Source: Onchidella celtica | Taxonomy: Eukaryota > Mollusca > Gastropoda > Systellommatophora > Onchidiidae | Length of the DNA stretch: 64,000 nt | Assembly (NCBI GenBank): GCA_963931925.1 | Contig: OZ007571.1 | Span: 54,922,311 to 54,986,310, forward strand | Direction of reading: 5' to 3' | Shown here: positions 50,886-63,351 of the stretch, in pieces | How positions within the stretch are numbered: position 1 is the stretch's first letter | How the letters are laid out: each line of letters begins with the position of its first letter | Made by a program: the position numbers and the translations under genes | The notes under the pieces: generated by a model | Databases searched by the model: none | What the model was told of the DNA's origin: nothing | Seen by the model: the letters and a program-made list of their open reading frames with translations, nothing else

Positions 50886-53800
50886 CAGTTCCAAGAGACC
50901 CAAGCTACCTGCATTTCAGGATGGGAAGGACGACCTTGATAGCTGGCTACTTCGTTTTGAGATGTCTGCCCTGCTGTCTGGGAGAGCTCTGGAGTGTTTC
51001 TGTCGATTGCCGATCGATGAGGCCAAGGACTACGACAAAGTCAAGGAAGCTTTGCAGAAGAGGTATAACCTGTCAGAGGACGGTTACAGACTCATGTTCA
51101 GACAAGGTAAGCCTGAAGATGGAGAAGATGTCGGGATGTTTCTTACTAGGATCAAGACTTACCTAGAGAGGTGGATAAAGCTATCAAAGACGGAGAAGAC
51201 CTACGAAGGAGTGAGGGACCTGTTCGTAAGAGAGCAGTTTATGGATGCTTGCCCACCAGACCTTACGACCCATGTGAGAGAGAGGAAGCCAAAGACGCAA
51301 CAGGACGTCGCAGACTCAGCGGAGGCGTTCCTGGTAGCGAGGAACCGGACACTCAGCGGGAGCGCCAAACTGCAGAGCCGGCCAGTGCGACAGAGGCCCA
51401 ACGGAGACAGAAGTCTACAGGTCTGCCATAGGTGCCAGAGGCCGGGACATAAGGCGACGGAGTGTCGTACCAAGATAAACGACAAAGTTGAGTTGAAATG
51501 TTACCTTTGTGGAAAGCCAGGCCACGTTCGGAGAATGTGTCCAGCCCAGAAGGATACGGGGCGAGGCAAGCCGAACAAGGCGGCAGCGGCCGTAGTTATA
51601 GCGGCGGACGAGTCGTCGAGACAGGATGCGACGACGGCTGACACCAGCATCAACGTTCAAGCGGTAATGAAGGACGGGAAGCTCCAGTTAGCGGTGCCTG
51701 TTACGTGCGGAGGATGCAGTGACGGAAGGACCGTGGAGAAGCTGAAGTTACCAGTGATGAATTGCTTGATTGGAAATCGAGCAGTAGACGTCCTAAGAGA
51801 TACCGGCTGTGATGGTGTAGTGGTGCGGCGATCACTGGTGGACGACGGACAGCTCACCGCTGGGAAGAAACTTATCGCGAGGATCGATAACTCCTTGTTA
51901 GCGGCGGAGGAAGCCATTATCGACGTGAGAACGCCTTACCTGACGGGCAGAGTGACGGCACTGTGTCTCCCGGAGACCATCTGCGACCTAGTAGTCGGGA
52001 ACGTGGACGGAGCGAAGGACCCGTACGACCCTGATATTGAGGTGATGGTAGGAGCGGTGACCACGAGGGCCCAGGAGAAGAGGAAGGACCAGTCTACGTC
52101 ACTGAGGGTGCCGAGGGCAGAACGGCACGCGGGAGTGGATAGGAAGGAACTCATCCGACTCCAGGAAGAAGACGAAGACCTCAAGAAGTTGGGGCAGAAG
52201 AAGATTCCGACCAACAGAGGCAACAAGTCCGTACACTTCGAGAGACACGGAGGTGTACTGTACCGGATTTATAGGGACATAAGACAGGCTACGATTACAA
52301 GACAAGTGGTACTACCCGAGAAACTGAGGGAGTATGTACTGAGCGTTGCCCATGATTCTATCGTCGGAGGACATATCGGCGTGAAGAAGACGAAGGACAG
52401 GGTGATGAGCAATTTTTACTGGCCTGATATCGAAGGTGACGTCGCGAGATACTGCCGCTCATGCGACATCTGCCAGAGGACAGTGAACAAGGGAGCGACT
52501 CCTAGGCTGCATTTGCAGAGTATGCCAGTGGTAGACGTCCCATTTAGGAGAGTGGCCGTGGACCTGGTAGGACCTATTGACCCCCCAAGTGAAGGCGGAC
52601 ATCGGTATATCCTGGTATACGTAGACTACGCTACTCGTTACCCTGAAGCGACCCCCTTGAAGAGGATTGACGCGGAGACAGTAGCAGAAGCCTTAGTAAA
52701 TATCTACAGCCGTTTGGGTGTGCCCGAGGAGATCTTATCTGACCAAGGGACTCAATTCATGTCGGACGTCATGAAAGAAACGAACAGACTATTGGGGATT
52801 CGACAGTCTACTACCACCGTCTACCACCCTATGTGCAACGGGCTGGTGGAGCGATTTAATGGCACACTGAAGAAGACCTTGAGGCGACTGTGCGCGGAGC
52901 AACCTAAGCAGTGGCACCGATGCATTAACCCGCTGCTCTTCGCGTATCGTGAAGTTCCCCAAGAATCGACAAAGTTCACCCCATTCGAGTTGCTGTATGG
53001 AAGAACGGTGAGAGGACCGATGCACATCTTGCGACAGTTATGGACCAAGGACGTAGAGGAGCCGGAGACAAAGACCAGTTACCAGTACGTCATGGAACTA
53101 CGCGAGCGGCTGGAGGACACGTGGAAGTTAGCGACGGAAGAGCTCTCAAAGGCACAAGGTAGACAGAAAACCTACTATGACCGGAAGGCGCGAGAGAGAA
53201 AGTTCCGCCCTGGCGACGAAGTGTTAGTACTGCTGCCGACAAACACTAACAAGCTCCTAGTCCAGTGGAAGGGACCATACAAGGTAGTCTCGGTTGTCGG
53301 CGTCAACGACTACAGAGTCAAGATGGGTGCAAAAGAGAAGACATTGCACGTTAACCTTCTCAAGAGGTATATCGCCAGGACTACACCAGCGACGACGCAA
53401 GCAGCGGCGGCGGCAATGGGACCGGCATCTGTCGTGGCCGAGATGTGTGAGATGAACGACGGAAGGAGCGACACCACACCTGGAGATGTCGACGCTATTA
53501 TAGACGACGGCGGTGGTGATGCTGGGACTGTGCTGGCAGAGAACGACGTGATGGACGAGAGTCAACCTGTGGAGTCGGCTGGCATGACAGTCATCGAGGA
53601 CTGCGACCTGGAAGGCGACAACGGTGGAATGACGGAGGACCTTGCCGACCTAGGGAGCTGGGACCAGAAGGAAGGCTACGAAGATGTCCAATATGGAACG
53701 CAGCTGACGCCGGAACAACGTCAACAACTCGGCGACGTGGTGAAGGAGTATCAACGCATCTTCACCAATCTCCCCGGATGCTGCCAGTTAGGTGAACATT

Positions 53801-54522
53801 GTATCGACCTGACGTCAGAGGTACCTGTTCGGCAACGACCATACCCGGTGCCCTATGCTATGCGCGACTCCTTGAAGGAGGAGCTCAGCACCATGGAAAG
53901 GTTGGGCATCATACGCAGGAGCTCATCAGCTTATGCTTCACCGGTTGTTGTCGTCAAGAAGAAGGATGGATCCAACCGAGTCTGCATCGACTACAGGAGG
54001 CTGAACAAGATCACAGTGTTCGACCCTCATCCGACAGCAGCCCCATCGGAAGTGTTCCAGAGTCTGTCGAGAGGAAGAATATTCTCTCGGATCGACTTGA
54101 GCAAGGGATACTGGCAAGTGCGAGTCCGGGAACAAGACATTCCCAAGAGAGCGTTCGTCACCATGGGCGAACACTATGAATTCACCCGGATGCCCTTCGG
54201 GATGATGAACTCAGGAGCTACACTGAACAGGATCGTGAAGCCATTGATCCAGGGACTGAACAATGTGACAGCGTATGTGGACGACCTGCTGATCCATACA
54301 GAGACATTCGACGAGCATGTGAAGGCTCTCAAGGAATTGCTGCAGAGGATGGACCAGGCTGGATTAACTGCAAGACCATCCAAGTGCCTGATTGGAACGT
54401 CTGAAGTGGACTTTGTTGGACACTCAGTGGGAAAGGGTATGATTGGTCTGTTAGAAGAAAATGTGTGTAAGGTGCGAGATGCGCCCAGACCCACCACTAA
54501 GAAGGAAGTGAAAGCATTTTAG
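50881..54522 (+). pseudogene. gag-pol: Element B gag (C-part), protease, integrase and RT
   Basis: Open in one frame from the C junction (HASSKRPKLPAF) to a frameshift at about 54517. First ATG at 50962. The frame runs capsid-like region, two CCHC knuckles (CHRCQRPGHKATEC, CYLCGKPGHVRRMC), protease LRDTGC, HHCC motif, integrase D-D-E (AVDLVGP, LSDQGTQ, LVERFNG), GPY/F domain (VQWKGPYKV), acidic linker, and RT with RIDLSKGYW and AYVDDLLIH. It reads straight through both sites where A is broken, giving the intact gag-to-RT fusion of the family. A 48-bp in-frame deletion removed about 16 codons of capsid (FAETADWPRS region in A). Frame is lost in KAFLGL by one missing T. Confidence 0.93.
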
Positions 54523-54527
54523 GACTG

Positions 54528-54902
54528 GTGGGATATTACCAAGTATTTGTACCTAACTTTGCAGCGATTACAGCACCACTGTCTGATTTGCTTAGAAAGG
54601 GTCAGCCCAATGTAGTTCAATGGGAGGAAGTGCAGGAGAAAGCGTACACTTCTCTGAAGAATGCCATTGTTTCCAAACCCGTGTTATGTTTGCCAGATTT
54701 TTCAAAAGAATTTGTCTTAGCAACTGATGCATCAGACCGCGGGTTGGGTGCTGCTCTTATGCAGGAATATGAGGGAAAGTTATATCCTGTGGCATATGCC
54801 AGTCGTAAGCTATTGCCTCGTGAGACGAAATATTCAGTCTCAGAGCGAGAATGCCTAGCCATCGTTTGGGCGGTAAAGAAGTACTTTGTATTTGTATGGT
54901 AA
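54528..54902 (+). pseudogene. Element B RNase H, first part
   Basis: Continues after the frameshift: GYYQVFVPNF, ATDASDRGLGAALMQ and SERECLAIVWAVKK, i.e. the RT tether and the first two RNase H catalytic residues. Ends at a second frameshift (two bases missing near 54885 compared with A). Confidence 0.88.
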
Positions 54903-55074
54903 GGAGTTTGTGCTCCAGACTGACCATAGGTCATTAGAGTATTTGAATTCTGCCAGATTTGACAGCCCAAAGCTATTACGATGGAGTCTATTTTTACAGT
55001 CATATAGATTCAGGATTAGGTATGTCAAGGGCAAGGAAAATGTCGGCGCCGACTTCCTGAGTAGAGTATTTTGA
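54886..55074 (+). pseudogene. Element B RNase H, last part
   Basis: Third frame: YGKEFVLQTDHRSLEYLN with the last catalytic Asp, LRWSLFLQSY, and KGKENVGADFLSRVF to the stop at 55072-55074. Same C-terminus as element A. Confidence 0.88.
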
Positions 55075-55844
55075 ATAGTACAAGTTCAGTGAGATGTATT
55101 GTAACCCAGAGTTTTGCCTGTTAGATACGTTTCTGGGATGACTGTATTGTGCTGTAATGGTATATCTGAATGAGTATTGAATTATTGGCCGGCAGAGAGC
55201 CACTATGTATTAGTCATATTTTTTATGTTTACATTATTTGTCACCAATGGGACAATGTAATTTTTGAAGTCTGTAACCCAAATGGGAACTGCGAGCAAGC
55301 AGTGATTTTGTATGTTGCATTGATGTAATTTGCGAGTGGCCTAAAGTTAGGCAGTATGGTATTGCTTTGTTTGACCTAATATGATGAAGTTTGAACCTGA
55401 TCAGTGGTCGATATGTGTTGGTATTTTTGCCATTGTATCTATGAGTTTATGCATTTATGCATTTGGTATTTAAGACAACCATCGTTGTGTACAGCGTTTA
55501 TGTGCTATGGTTCGTGCACGAAGCATTTTGTACTCGATGGCCATCGTGTCACCATAGTATGATTTTTAATAGTATCATTGACCATCGTTTCACCACAGTG
55601 GTGGTAGTGTATTGGTTATAATAGTAGGTCTACTGTTGACCATGGTTTTGTAATGGTACTGTAATGATATTGTAATGAGATTGTAATAGTGTTATAAAGA
55701 TACTATGGTTATTGTATTGTACTTAGGATATTGGGAAGACACCTAGTACATTATTAACAATGTCTATTGTAAGATTGGAGATGATAAGTATTATATGATA
55801 GTGTAGACGCTTTATGATGTAGATAGTTGAAGAATGTTCAACTT
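55075..55844 (+). other. Element B non-coding 3' region
   Basis: Homologous to 9003-9776 of A. No envelope-type ORF. Repeated 'ttgtaatg-' words near 55650-55690. Confidence 0.75.
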
Positions 55845-55858
55845 AAATTGGGGAGTTG
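55845..55858 (+). promoter_or_regulatory. Element B polypurine-tract region
   Basis: aaattggggagttg immediately before the 3' LTR, same as A. Confidence 0.6.
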
Positions 55859-56472
55859 TGTAGCGTCCCACTAGTTGAACGATCGATATTTTCTCACCCC
55901 CCCCCCTTGCTTGGCGAGTCTCATTCGGCCTCCCCCTCTCGCCAGCAAGGCCGGTATCTCTCTTTGATGTGGCTTGTTTGTTTCACTGTAGAAAATCTAG
56001 AAAGTGTGGAAGGAACTGCAGTGTCCGAGATTACGCTAGGTCGACCTTGAGTGATGTAATTCTGTGACGTGTCAGTGTACGATTGGGTGGCTTGTATGTG
56101 TCCCGAACGATCTAGGTCTGTCTCGTGCTTATGGGGCGGTTAAGCCGCTTCCTGAACGTTCCTGGACAGAATATATATAAGGAGGGCCAGTCGAGTAGGA
56201 GTGGTGCAAATCGTAGGGTGAAAGTCGTGGGTGCAAATCGTAATGTGCAAATCCAGTCATAGTTAGAAGTGTGTCTTCCCGGCTAGCTAGGTGTAAGTAA
56301 CCTGTGGATATCAGCTCTTGTTTACAGTTATTAAACGTTAGTATTAATTGTTCATCGGATCCTGTTATTTATTTTTACAACAGTTCGAGACAGTTTCGTT
56401 TTTAAGGGGCAGACGATCAGTTCATCTGACTCTCCCCATCATAACGTGCTGAAATTTGCTTCAACTGTTACA
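55859..56472 (+). repeat. Element B 3' LTR
   Basis: 614 bp, TG...CA. Lacks the palindromic insertion of the 5' LTR; followed by the second TCTTG. Confidence 0.95.
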
Positions 56473-56639
56473 TCTTGTTGTTTTTCATATTATGAGCCAT
56501 TCTCAAAAGGTCGACCAAAATATTAATACAGGGTGCCAACTTCACTAAGTGAAGAAAGTAAAGAAAAAAACTTGTTAAATTGCTTAAGTTAATGTTATTT
56601 TAAGAAATTAGAACTAAATAATACTTTTTTTTTTTTCTT

Positions 56640-58595
56640 GGTCAATACATAACGATTCACTTCATTCATTTTCACACACTGACTGCAGCTAGAATTTTTG
56701 TGTTCCTTTTCTTTGAAATTTATAAACTTAAGTAAATATTGTAGGGGATCCAGAAGACAAGCTGTCAAGTTTTTAAAAAGTTTTTGTTACTGTTACATGA
56801 TGACGTTCACTGGGATTTGGCACAGTTTAGAAACGGTTAAGGCACTTTATATCCTGTTAAGAGAACAGCGTATTTGAGTGGTCTTTTAGTTTTATCTTTA
56901 TAGGTAAAATTCATTGATTTTTATGACTTTTTTTAAAATGGCCAAAATTTCACTTTGTAAGTTTTGCGATGTTTGCTCCGTTGAATTACACTACAGCTTG
57001 CCGAAAATGGCTTCTGACACATCGCGAAAAAGAGGTGCAATGACTGAAAATTAGAAATTGCACAACTTTAATTTCGAAAATAGTAATAATAAATTTAGTA
57101 CCAAAATGTTCAGAATTAAAGTTCTATTCAATGAAATAGCTTGCTTTTAGTAATGTCCATTACTAAAAGCAATTATTAAGAAAAATCAGGTTGTTTACGT
57201 AATCTTAGTTTCTCCTGCAGAGATTTTTTTGTTAAGAAAATTGAAAAGAGGCTTTTCATAAAACAATCTGTATAATTAATAGTTTTGACTTAATTTCTTG
57301 GAAAAAAGGTGGAGTTTTGTGAATGGATCACATATATAATGCTTATTTCTTTAAATTGTTCGTTTTTTTTCCTAATCAACTCTTCATGGCCCTTCTTTGA
57401 AGTAGCTGTCCTTTCATGAGAGTAGATCTTTAAATTTCAATTAATTTGAGTGATCTTTTAAATTTATCTTTGAAGGCAAATTCATTGATTTTTTAAAATA
57501 TTTCTTGAAAATGGCCAATTTTGTCTCCCTTTACAAATTTGCAATCTTTCTGCGTATCCACCTTTGCGCTGAAAACTATTTGCAATGTTTGAATTCCCTT
57601 TTAAATTGGTTTGTTAGGCTTGTTTTGTCAAAGTGTCCTCTGACATTTCTGTGGTAAATTGCAGTTTTGCAGCTCACCGAAAATGGCTGCTGGCCATATC
57701 GCGAAATGAATTGAAATTATTGGATATTTAAAATTGCAGTACTTCATTAATTTTGGAGCTACATATAGTAATAAATTTATGCTAGGTACTCTAAACTGGT
57801 GTTGACCAAGGCCGCCAACATACAAAATTGACCCCCATGGTAACAAATCGTCTCGCCCGTCCGATCAAAGAAGCGTAAGGGCACTGAACATGTAATTTAA
57901 AGCAGGAGAAGCTGCCCTGCACAATGGTATAAATAAATTTTGAAATTTTTGTCGTTTTTCGTAACAACAAAAACAACAAAAACTCAGAGTGAGATTTCTG
58001 GGATGCTATTACTTGATTGTGTTGTGTTTTTTTTGGTTTTTTTTTTGAGGAATAATAAAATTATATCCATTTTTTACATAAAACATACCAAAATTTCCCT
58101 ATGATCTGCCCAACGGGTCAGGCTCGCGATCTAATCTGAGGTCGGATGTTCCATCTTCTGTTCAACCTTATAAAAAACAAAGAGTGTATTAAAACTGTTC
58201 ATTTTTTGGGGGTCAGTTTATTAATAAAAGTTACCGTGGATAAAAATAACGAATGTCAGACGTCGATAGCTTCCTCTCACTTGTAAAGATACAGCATAAT
58301 TGTTATTGCCCACAATCATGAATCAATAATTGGTTGTTATATATTACAATATTATTATGTCAATGTACGAAGATGTATTTTATTGATTGTCACATTTAAT
58401 TGCAGCTAGAATTTTTATGTCCATTATCGTTGATTTTATAAACCATAGTGTATATTGCATGTGCTATAGAAGTTGTCTTCTTTAAAGTTGTTACGTGATG
58501 GTATTCAATTGTATTTTGTCACTGAATGTTTACGACACTTCATATCCTGTTATGAGTAGATCTTTTAATTCCAATTAATTTGCCTTTATCTTCGT
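56640..58595. repeat. Degenerate direct-repeat block
   Basis: Three related segments share words in order, e.g. 'gcagctagaatttt', 'ca-atcctgtta', 'ttttatcttt', 'aaattcattgattttt', 'aaaatggcc' and 'ccgaaaatggc'. They lie at about 56680-57110, 57400-57790 and 58390-58590. The segment at 57760-57940 matches 43330-43556. No coding sequence seen. Confidence 0.6.
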
Positions 58596-59105
58596 CAGGA
58601 TAAGTAGGCATGTTTGCTTACATCCGATGCGCTTTCGTCATTCCCAAGTGCATAAATTATGTCTACCTTGGTAAAATCAAAGATACTAGAAACGATAAGA
58701 TGAGACACTGTCTTCGTCGCACCACTAAAAGAAACAGTGCACACAATTTGAGCGCTGATCGTGGGAGGGACCCATGGCTCATAATATGAAAAGAATGCTT
58801 GATATAATGATAAATTTATGATGGAAAATTGTGACAGTGCTACAGAGACTAAAAGAAAAGAGCAAAAATAGCCAGAGTTTTGCCCCACAGCGATGGAGGT
58901 TATAATTCCACAATAAATGACGTCAATCAAGGCCTATAGCAATAGCTGAACAGTGAACAAAATTCAATATTTTCCCTATTTGGTTTTGTAAAATATCGCA
59001 CTTTTCGGGACTTCTGCGCTTTTGCCGCTAGGTGGCGGTGCGAAATCTATGCATACAAAAAGCACCAGCTGTCTTATCTTAACAATTCTAGTATCTTTGG
59101 TGAAA
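58596..59105. repeat. 0.5-kb dispersed repeat, copy 1
   Basis: From 'aagtaggcatgtttgcttac' to 'ctagtatctttggt', matching 61188-61690 at roughly 80%. Near its ends 'aaagatactaga' and 'tctagtatcttt' form an inverted pair. Contains CCGCTAGGTGGCGG at 59025-59038. Confidence 0.85.
59025..59038 (+). promoter_or_regulatory. CTCF-type core motif in repeat copy 1
   Basis: CCGCTAGGTGGCGG fits the CTCF core CCRSYAGRKGGCRS at every position. Binding is not shown by sequence alone. Confidence 0.4.
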
Positions 59106-59329
59106 CTCAATATCGTTACGTCACCATCCAACTAGTCAGCCGATCACAATCTGCTAGTGGACTCCTAGTCTAACTCACTTAGTAACAGGTGAAGGTCAGT
59201 GACCGTATACAGGAACTTGGTGTGAATTCGCCCGTTTTGCACCATGATGCAGGCTTAGTGGTGCTTACGACCACTTTGGTGTAAACTCAGATTTAATCGG
59301 TATGCATGAACCAAAGTTAGGGTACAAAC

Positions 59330-60646
59330 TGTGATGTTTCCACTTTCTCTCACTAACTTTCTTCTGACACCAGCCGTGATGGGCACGGCACAAACACACT
59401 AAATAATCGACTATCTCTCTTCTATAAGTTATAACAAACGATATCTGTATTGCTTACATATATACAATAATTATTAATTCATTCAATAATAATAGGAACA
59501 TAGGTCATACAATTTCATGTAAATTTCGATGGAATGAAGTTGATGCAAATCAGTACATGATAATTAAAAGGCTTCGTAATATTCAATTTCTAGCACATTT
59601 TATAAAACACACGGGTACATTCAGCTTAAGGAAACCTCTCCTTTAGGGGTGTATGGCGCTATCTGGGCACTGGTTCTTCCTCTCTACCCTGGCTTGACTG
59701 CGCAGTTAGATCAACAGGTATCGGCAGGTACCAATAGGTCGGGAAGCCAAGAAGCCACGATGTCGTTAATCAAAGGACAAGAAGTTGAGAAGCCAAGAAG
59801 GTGTTGTTCTTCCTCCTCTGTAGAAAAACAATCGCAACTTCCTAATCTACTGCTGGAAGGCATGACTCCCATACTTACTCCATGACGGATATTCATCATT
59901 AATACTTTTAACCGCTGACACTGTTATAAGTCAGGCTGCAGCTCCCATACTCCATAGGCTCCCATATAGGCAATAGAATAAACGATCAATACAGTTTTAA
60001 TGATATTTACACGTTCCCCACGAAGAATAACGCTCTCTCTAACAGACCCCATCTTATAAGGTTTCGTAACATATATATAACGGCGTTTCCGTGACTCTCT
60101 CAGAGGCAGTAGTTATACCAAAGTAAACCCCCTAGATTTAGGTTCTACAATTATGAACATTAAGTAAAATACACATACATCGTACAATTAACTTACCACT
60201 CAGCAACAGCTCAAATGGCGACAAGATACCAAAGATACCACGCTCTGACAAAGGATGTTTGCGGGTTCCCTGACCTTCCCCACTCACAAGACTAGTACAA
60301 AGTTACAGTTGCAGTTGTGGTCTCCTCTTCGGCACGAAGCTGGTGAGTGCTCTCAGCGGTCTGAAGTTGGAAGGAGCGTTCGGGGATTTATACCCAGTCG
60401 GGTAGCTTCCCAAGACGCTCACCGAGTGTACATTAGTTATCCTAATAGCCACCCCCGTCGACTCCACGTCAAATACTATTGAAGCATCTCTACCCCCCAA
60501 GCAATTCCCAGGTGATCTGATCGTCAAGTACGGCGGCCAAGTAAACATTCCCTACTTTCCCCCTCTGGCATACAATAACTCTGTCTCCCCGCCGTCAACT
60601 ATCTTCCCACGCTATTTATACCTTGCCAACCTGTCACCCTGTTACA
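59330..60646 (-). mobile_element. Possible solo LTR
   Basis: 1317 bp starting TGTGATG and ending TGTTACA, flanked by CAAAC on both sides (59325-59329, 60647-60651). On the minus strand it begins TGTAACAGGG with a TATA-type ggtataaatag nearby. No LTR partner in the window. A chance 5-bp match cannot be excluded. Confidence 0.45.
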
Positions 60647-60763
60647 CAAACATAGAGGCCACCGAATTCTGTCACCGAGCCACTAGGCGCTTTAGGTGAG
60701 AAGAATTGCACTATATAAGGCCCCTTGTGGCTCGGTGACCGAATTCGGTGGCATTTGTGTGGC
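60644..60763. repeat. Long-arm hairpin with TATA-like loop
   Basis: Left arm (gccaccgaattc, gtcaccgagccac) at about 60658-60683 pairs with right arm (gtggctcggtgac, gaattcggtggc) at 60727-60752; outer acacaaa/tttgtgt also pair. The ~43-bp loop contains ctatataagg. Probably a small inverted-repeat element. Confidence 0.8.
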
Positions 60764-61187
60764 TACCCTTACACCTACCTCTACCTATGCATCAATGGCC
60801 TTTTACCGCTGTAACAAAATTGACAAAGCGCATGCACAGAATTTGTATCGGCCGATCGATGCCAGGAGACAACAAGGTCGATCAAAACAAAACTAAGAGA
60901 TCGAGGGTGAGTAGAAATCCATTTTTTTTCCTTGGCCCGTGAAGTCGCAAGTCTGGATAAAATATTGGTTACTTCCTTTTTTTCTTTCTAGCGGACGCCT
61001 CTTTCCCAAGCTTGGTACGCATTGCTTAGCTAATTAAGTGATCCACAGAGAGAGTGTAAAGTTACGAACCCTTTACACGTGGGTTTAGGTCTACGCAATG
61101 TTCATGTCCACCGGGTAGCGTTTTGCACCTACGCTTAAGGCCTACACCATCAAGTAACCAGTTACGTGCAGTTCATGCATACGGCCA
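60764..61187. other. No gene seen
   Basis: Unassigned sequence between the hairpin and repeat copy 2. Confidence 0.4.
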
Positions 61188-61690
61188 CAGGACAAGTAGG
61201 CATGTTTGCTTACATCCGTTAAATGCGCCTTCGTCGTACCCAATTGCATAAATTCTATTTACCTTGGTAAAACCAAAGATGCTAGAGAAGATAAGGTAGG
61301 ACACTCCTTGCTTCGCATCTCTAAAAAAATTGTGCAGTCTGCGCACTGATCAGGGGCGGGGCCCGCGGCGCATAGCATGAAAAGAATGCTTGATATAGTG
61401 ATAAATTAACGATGCTGATTTGTTACAGTTCTATCGCGATTAAAAAAAACAACAACAAAAAGTAGCCACAGTTTTCCCACAGCGATTAAGGTTAGAATTA
61501 CAAAACAAGTGACGTCAATCAAAGCCTATTTTGATAGCTGAACAGTGAACAAAATTCAGTATTGTCCCCACTTGGCTTCCTCACATTCGCCGCTAGGTGG
61601 CAGTGCGAAATTTGTGCACGCAAAACTCGCTAGCTGTCTCATCTTATTGTTTCTAGATCTAGTATCTTTGGTAAAAGGTAATAGGGTAAA
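61188..61690. repeat. 0.5-kb dispersed repeat, copy 2
   Basis: Direct-orientation partner of 58596-59105; carries CCGCTAGGTGGCAG at 61590-61603. Confidence 0.85.
61590..61603 (+). promoter_or_regulatory. CTCF-type core motif in repeat copy 2
   Basis: CCGCTAGGTGGCAG, also a full match to CCRSYAGRKGGCRS, in the same orientation as copy 1. Confidence 0.4.
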
Positions 61691-62152
61691 ACAGTATTTT
61701 CATTTCAATAATCCAATTTCGCGGGCTATGAAAACGATCTACAAAGTTACACCAGATGGACATTATGATGTATGTCGACATCGCAATAAGAGCAATTTGC
61801 AAACTGTCCCTTTCCACTTAAAGTACACAGTACGTGATTCGACAAAAGCGGGTGATAAATAGGATATCGTTTCAGCGGTGGTGAGAAATGTCTATGAACT
61901 ATGAAGTCTGGTTCCTTTGTAAACATTATGCCAGAAAATAATACGTGTACCTATAGACGGTTAGGTGGTGGGATATTTGACACAAGTTTTCGAATCTTCG
62001 AGTAGTTACCTGTGTCGAATATTCATTCGAATAGAATTGAAATTATTCGACACTCGAGTTTTTTTTTATTTTTTTTTAAATAAAGACAGTCGATGAGGAT
62101 GAAAGAAAACGAAATTTTAGCCTACCCCTGGTTAATCAGCTAAGTTACCAAG
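61691..62152. other. No gene seen
   Basis: Unassigned; a T-run at 62060-62080. Confidence 0.4.
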
Positions 62153-63346
62153 TGTCACAAATCCCAGACTGGGAGATGTAATAAGTTATGACAGGACAAC
62201 AATCACGAACAAACAAGTTAACACTTAACAGAACAATCCATCAGACTCACACATTTATTAAACATAATTATACAGATAATAGCGCAATTACATACATTAT
62301 ATTATTGCAATTAACTGCCGTACAACGGCCTTATTCTCACACACACTCTCCCTCGGATCCACAATCCGGTAGTTACTCCTAAAGGCACTTCGGCCTCAGC
62401 CTCTCCCCTCAGGATCTTAATAGCACATTAGTAATTCACTGGCACCGCAGTCTCTCAATATCAACTTCCTATTGTCATACACCTTAGCATTCCCCTAGCA
62501 CCTCAGCAGGGCAATAACACATTATCATTTCAATAGACATTATCATTTCATCAGTACATTATTAGTTCACTAGCCCCTCAACATGGCAATAGTACATTAT
62601 CACATTCACGCTCATATCTACGTCCCTGTCCGTGGCCTGACTGCCACGACTTTATGTGCCTCTACTGTCCTGCACTGACAGCCTCACTTCTGGCCTATGT
62701 GTGGCCTCCGGCCCTATGCTGGCCTATCCCCTGTGCTCATCGAGGTGGCTCTGCGGCCCGTCCTCGACACCTACAAGAATAACATTACATTGGTATAATA
62801 CCCTACCATTTCTATTCACTCCACCTCTCCTTACAACCCATGAAGCGTACACACACTAGTTCACCTTCCACTCACCACACTTCTTACGGTAACACACCTC
62901 CATCGGAGTACACACTACTCACTCGCGCTACAAATCCATGAACTCACTTTCATCTATCGCTCATGGCGCACATTGCTATATCCAGTATCAAGGACTTCCA
63001 CATTCCTCACATATACTTATTTACATCATGGTAATAGACGAATATAATATAATACATCAATCATAATAATCAATCAACGTTCTACATACCAGTCATCACT
63101 GGAAAGACTCTCTCACTAGTCTTCTCGACTGCTCCCCTTATGTCCGCCCGATGGGCTCTTATTCACAGGTCCGTTCCGTAGGACCTTCTAACTTGCAGTG
63201 ATAGTAATACAGCGCTTTCGCCTCATTCAGACCCCCCCCCCACTACTCACAACAGCACGCTTATCTTACTTGTCTACCGTGAGCCCTTCTTACTCTACAC
63301 CCGCTCTGTAGCAATCCCCTTAATTGCACTCACTCCACTCGTGACA
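62153..63346 (-). mobile_element. Probable solo LTR
   Basis: 1194 bp bounded by perfect TGTCAC...GTGACA and a 5-bp direct duplication CCAAG (62148-62152, 63347-63351). On the minus strand AATAAA (plus positions 62254-62259) lies about 100 bp before the LTR end, consistent with minus orientation. No internal region or second LTR adjoins it, as expected after LTR-LTR recombination. Confidence 0.72.
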
Positions 63347-63351
63347 CCAAG

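Larger units (their letters stand above)
43557..56472 (+). mobile_element. Element B: Gmr1-type LTR retrotransposon, split by element C
   Basis: Same family as element A, opposite orientation. LTRs 43557-44211 and 55859-56472; flanking 5-bp duplication TCTTG (43552-43556 and 56473-56477). Apart from a 38-bp insertion and small indels the LTRs differ at about one base. The interior has the primer site, gag, protease, integrase, then RT and RNase H. Lesions: element C inside gag; a 48-bp in-frame deletion in gag near 50961 relative to A; a lost T in a T5 run near 54517; a 2-base loss near 54885. Without C the element is about 6.6 kb. Confidence 0.95.

Noticed and set aside
62656..62859. 67-codon plus ORF near 62.7 kb
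   Set aside because: Lies inside the probable solo LTR and shows no motif.
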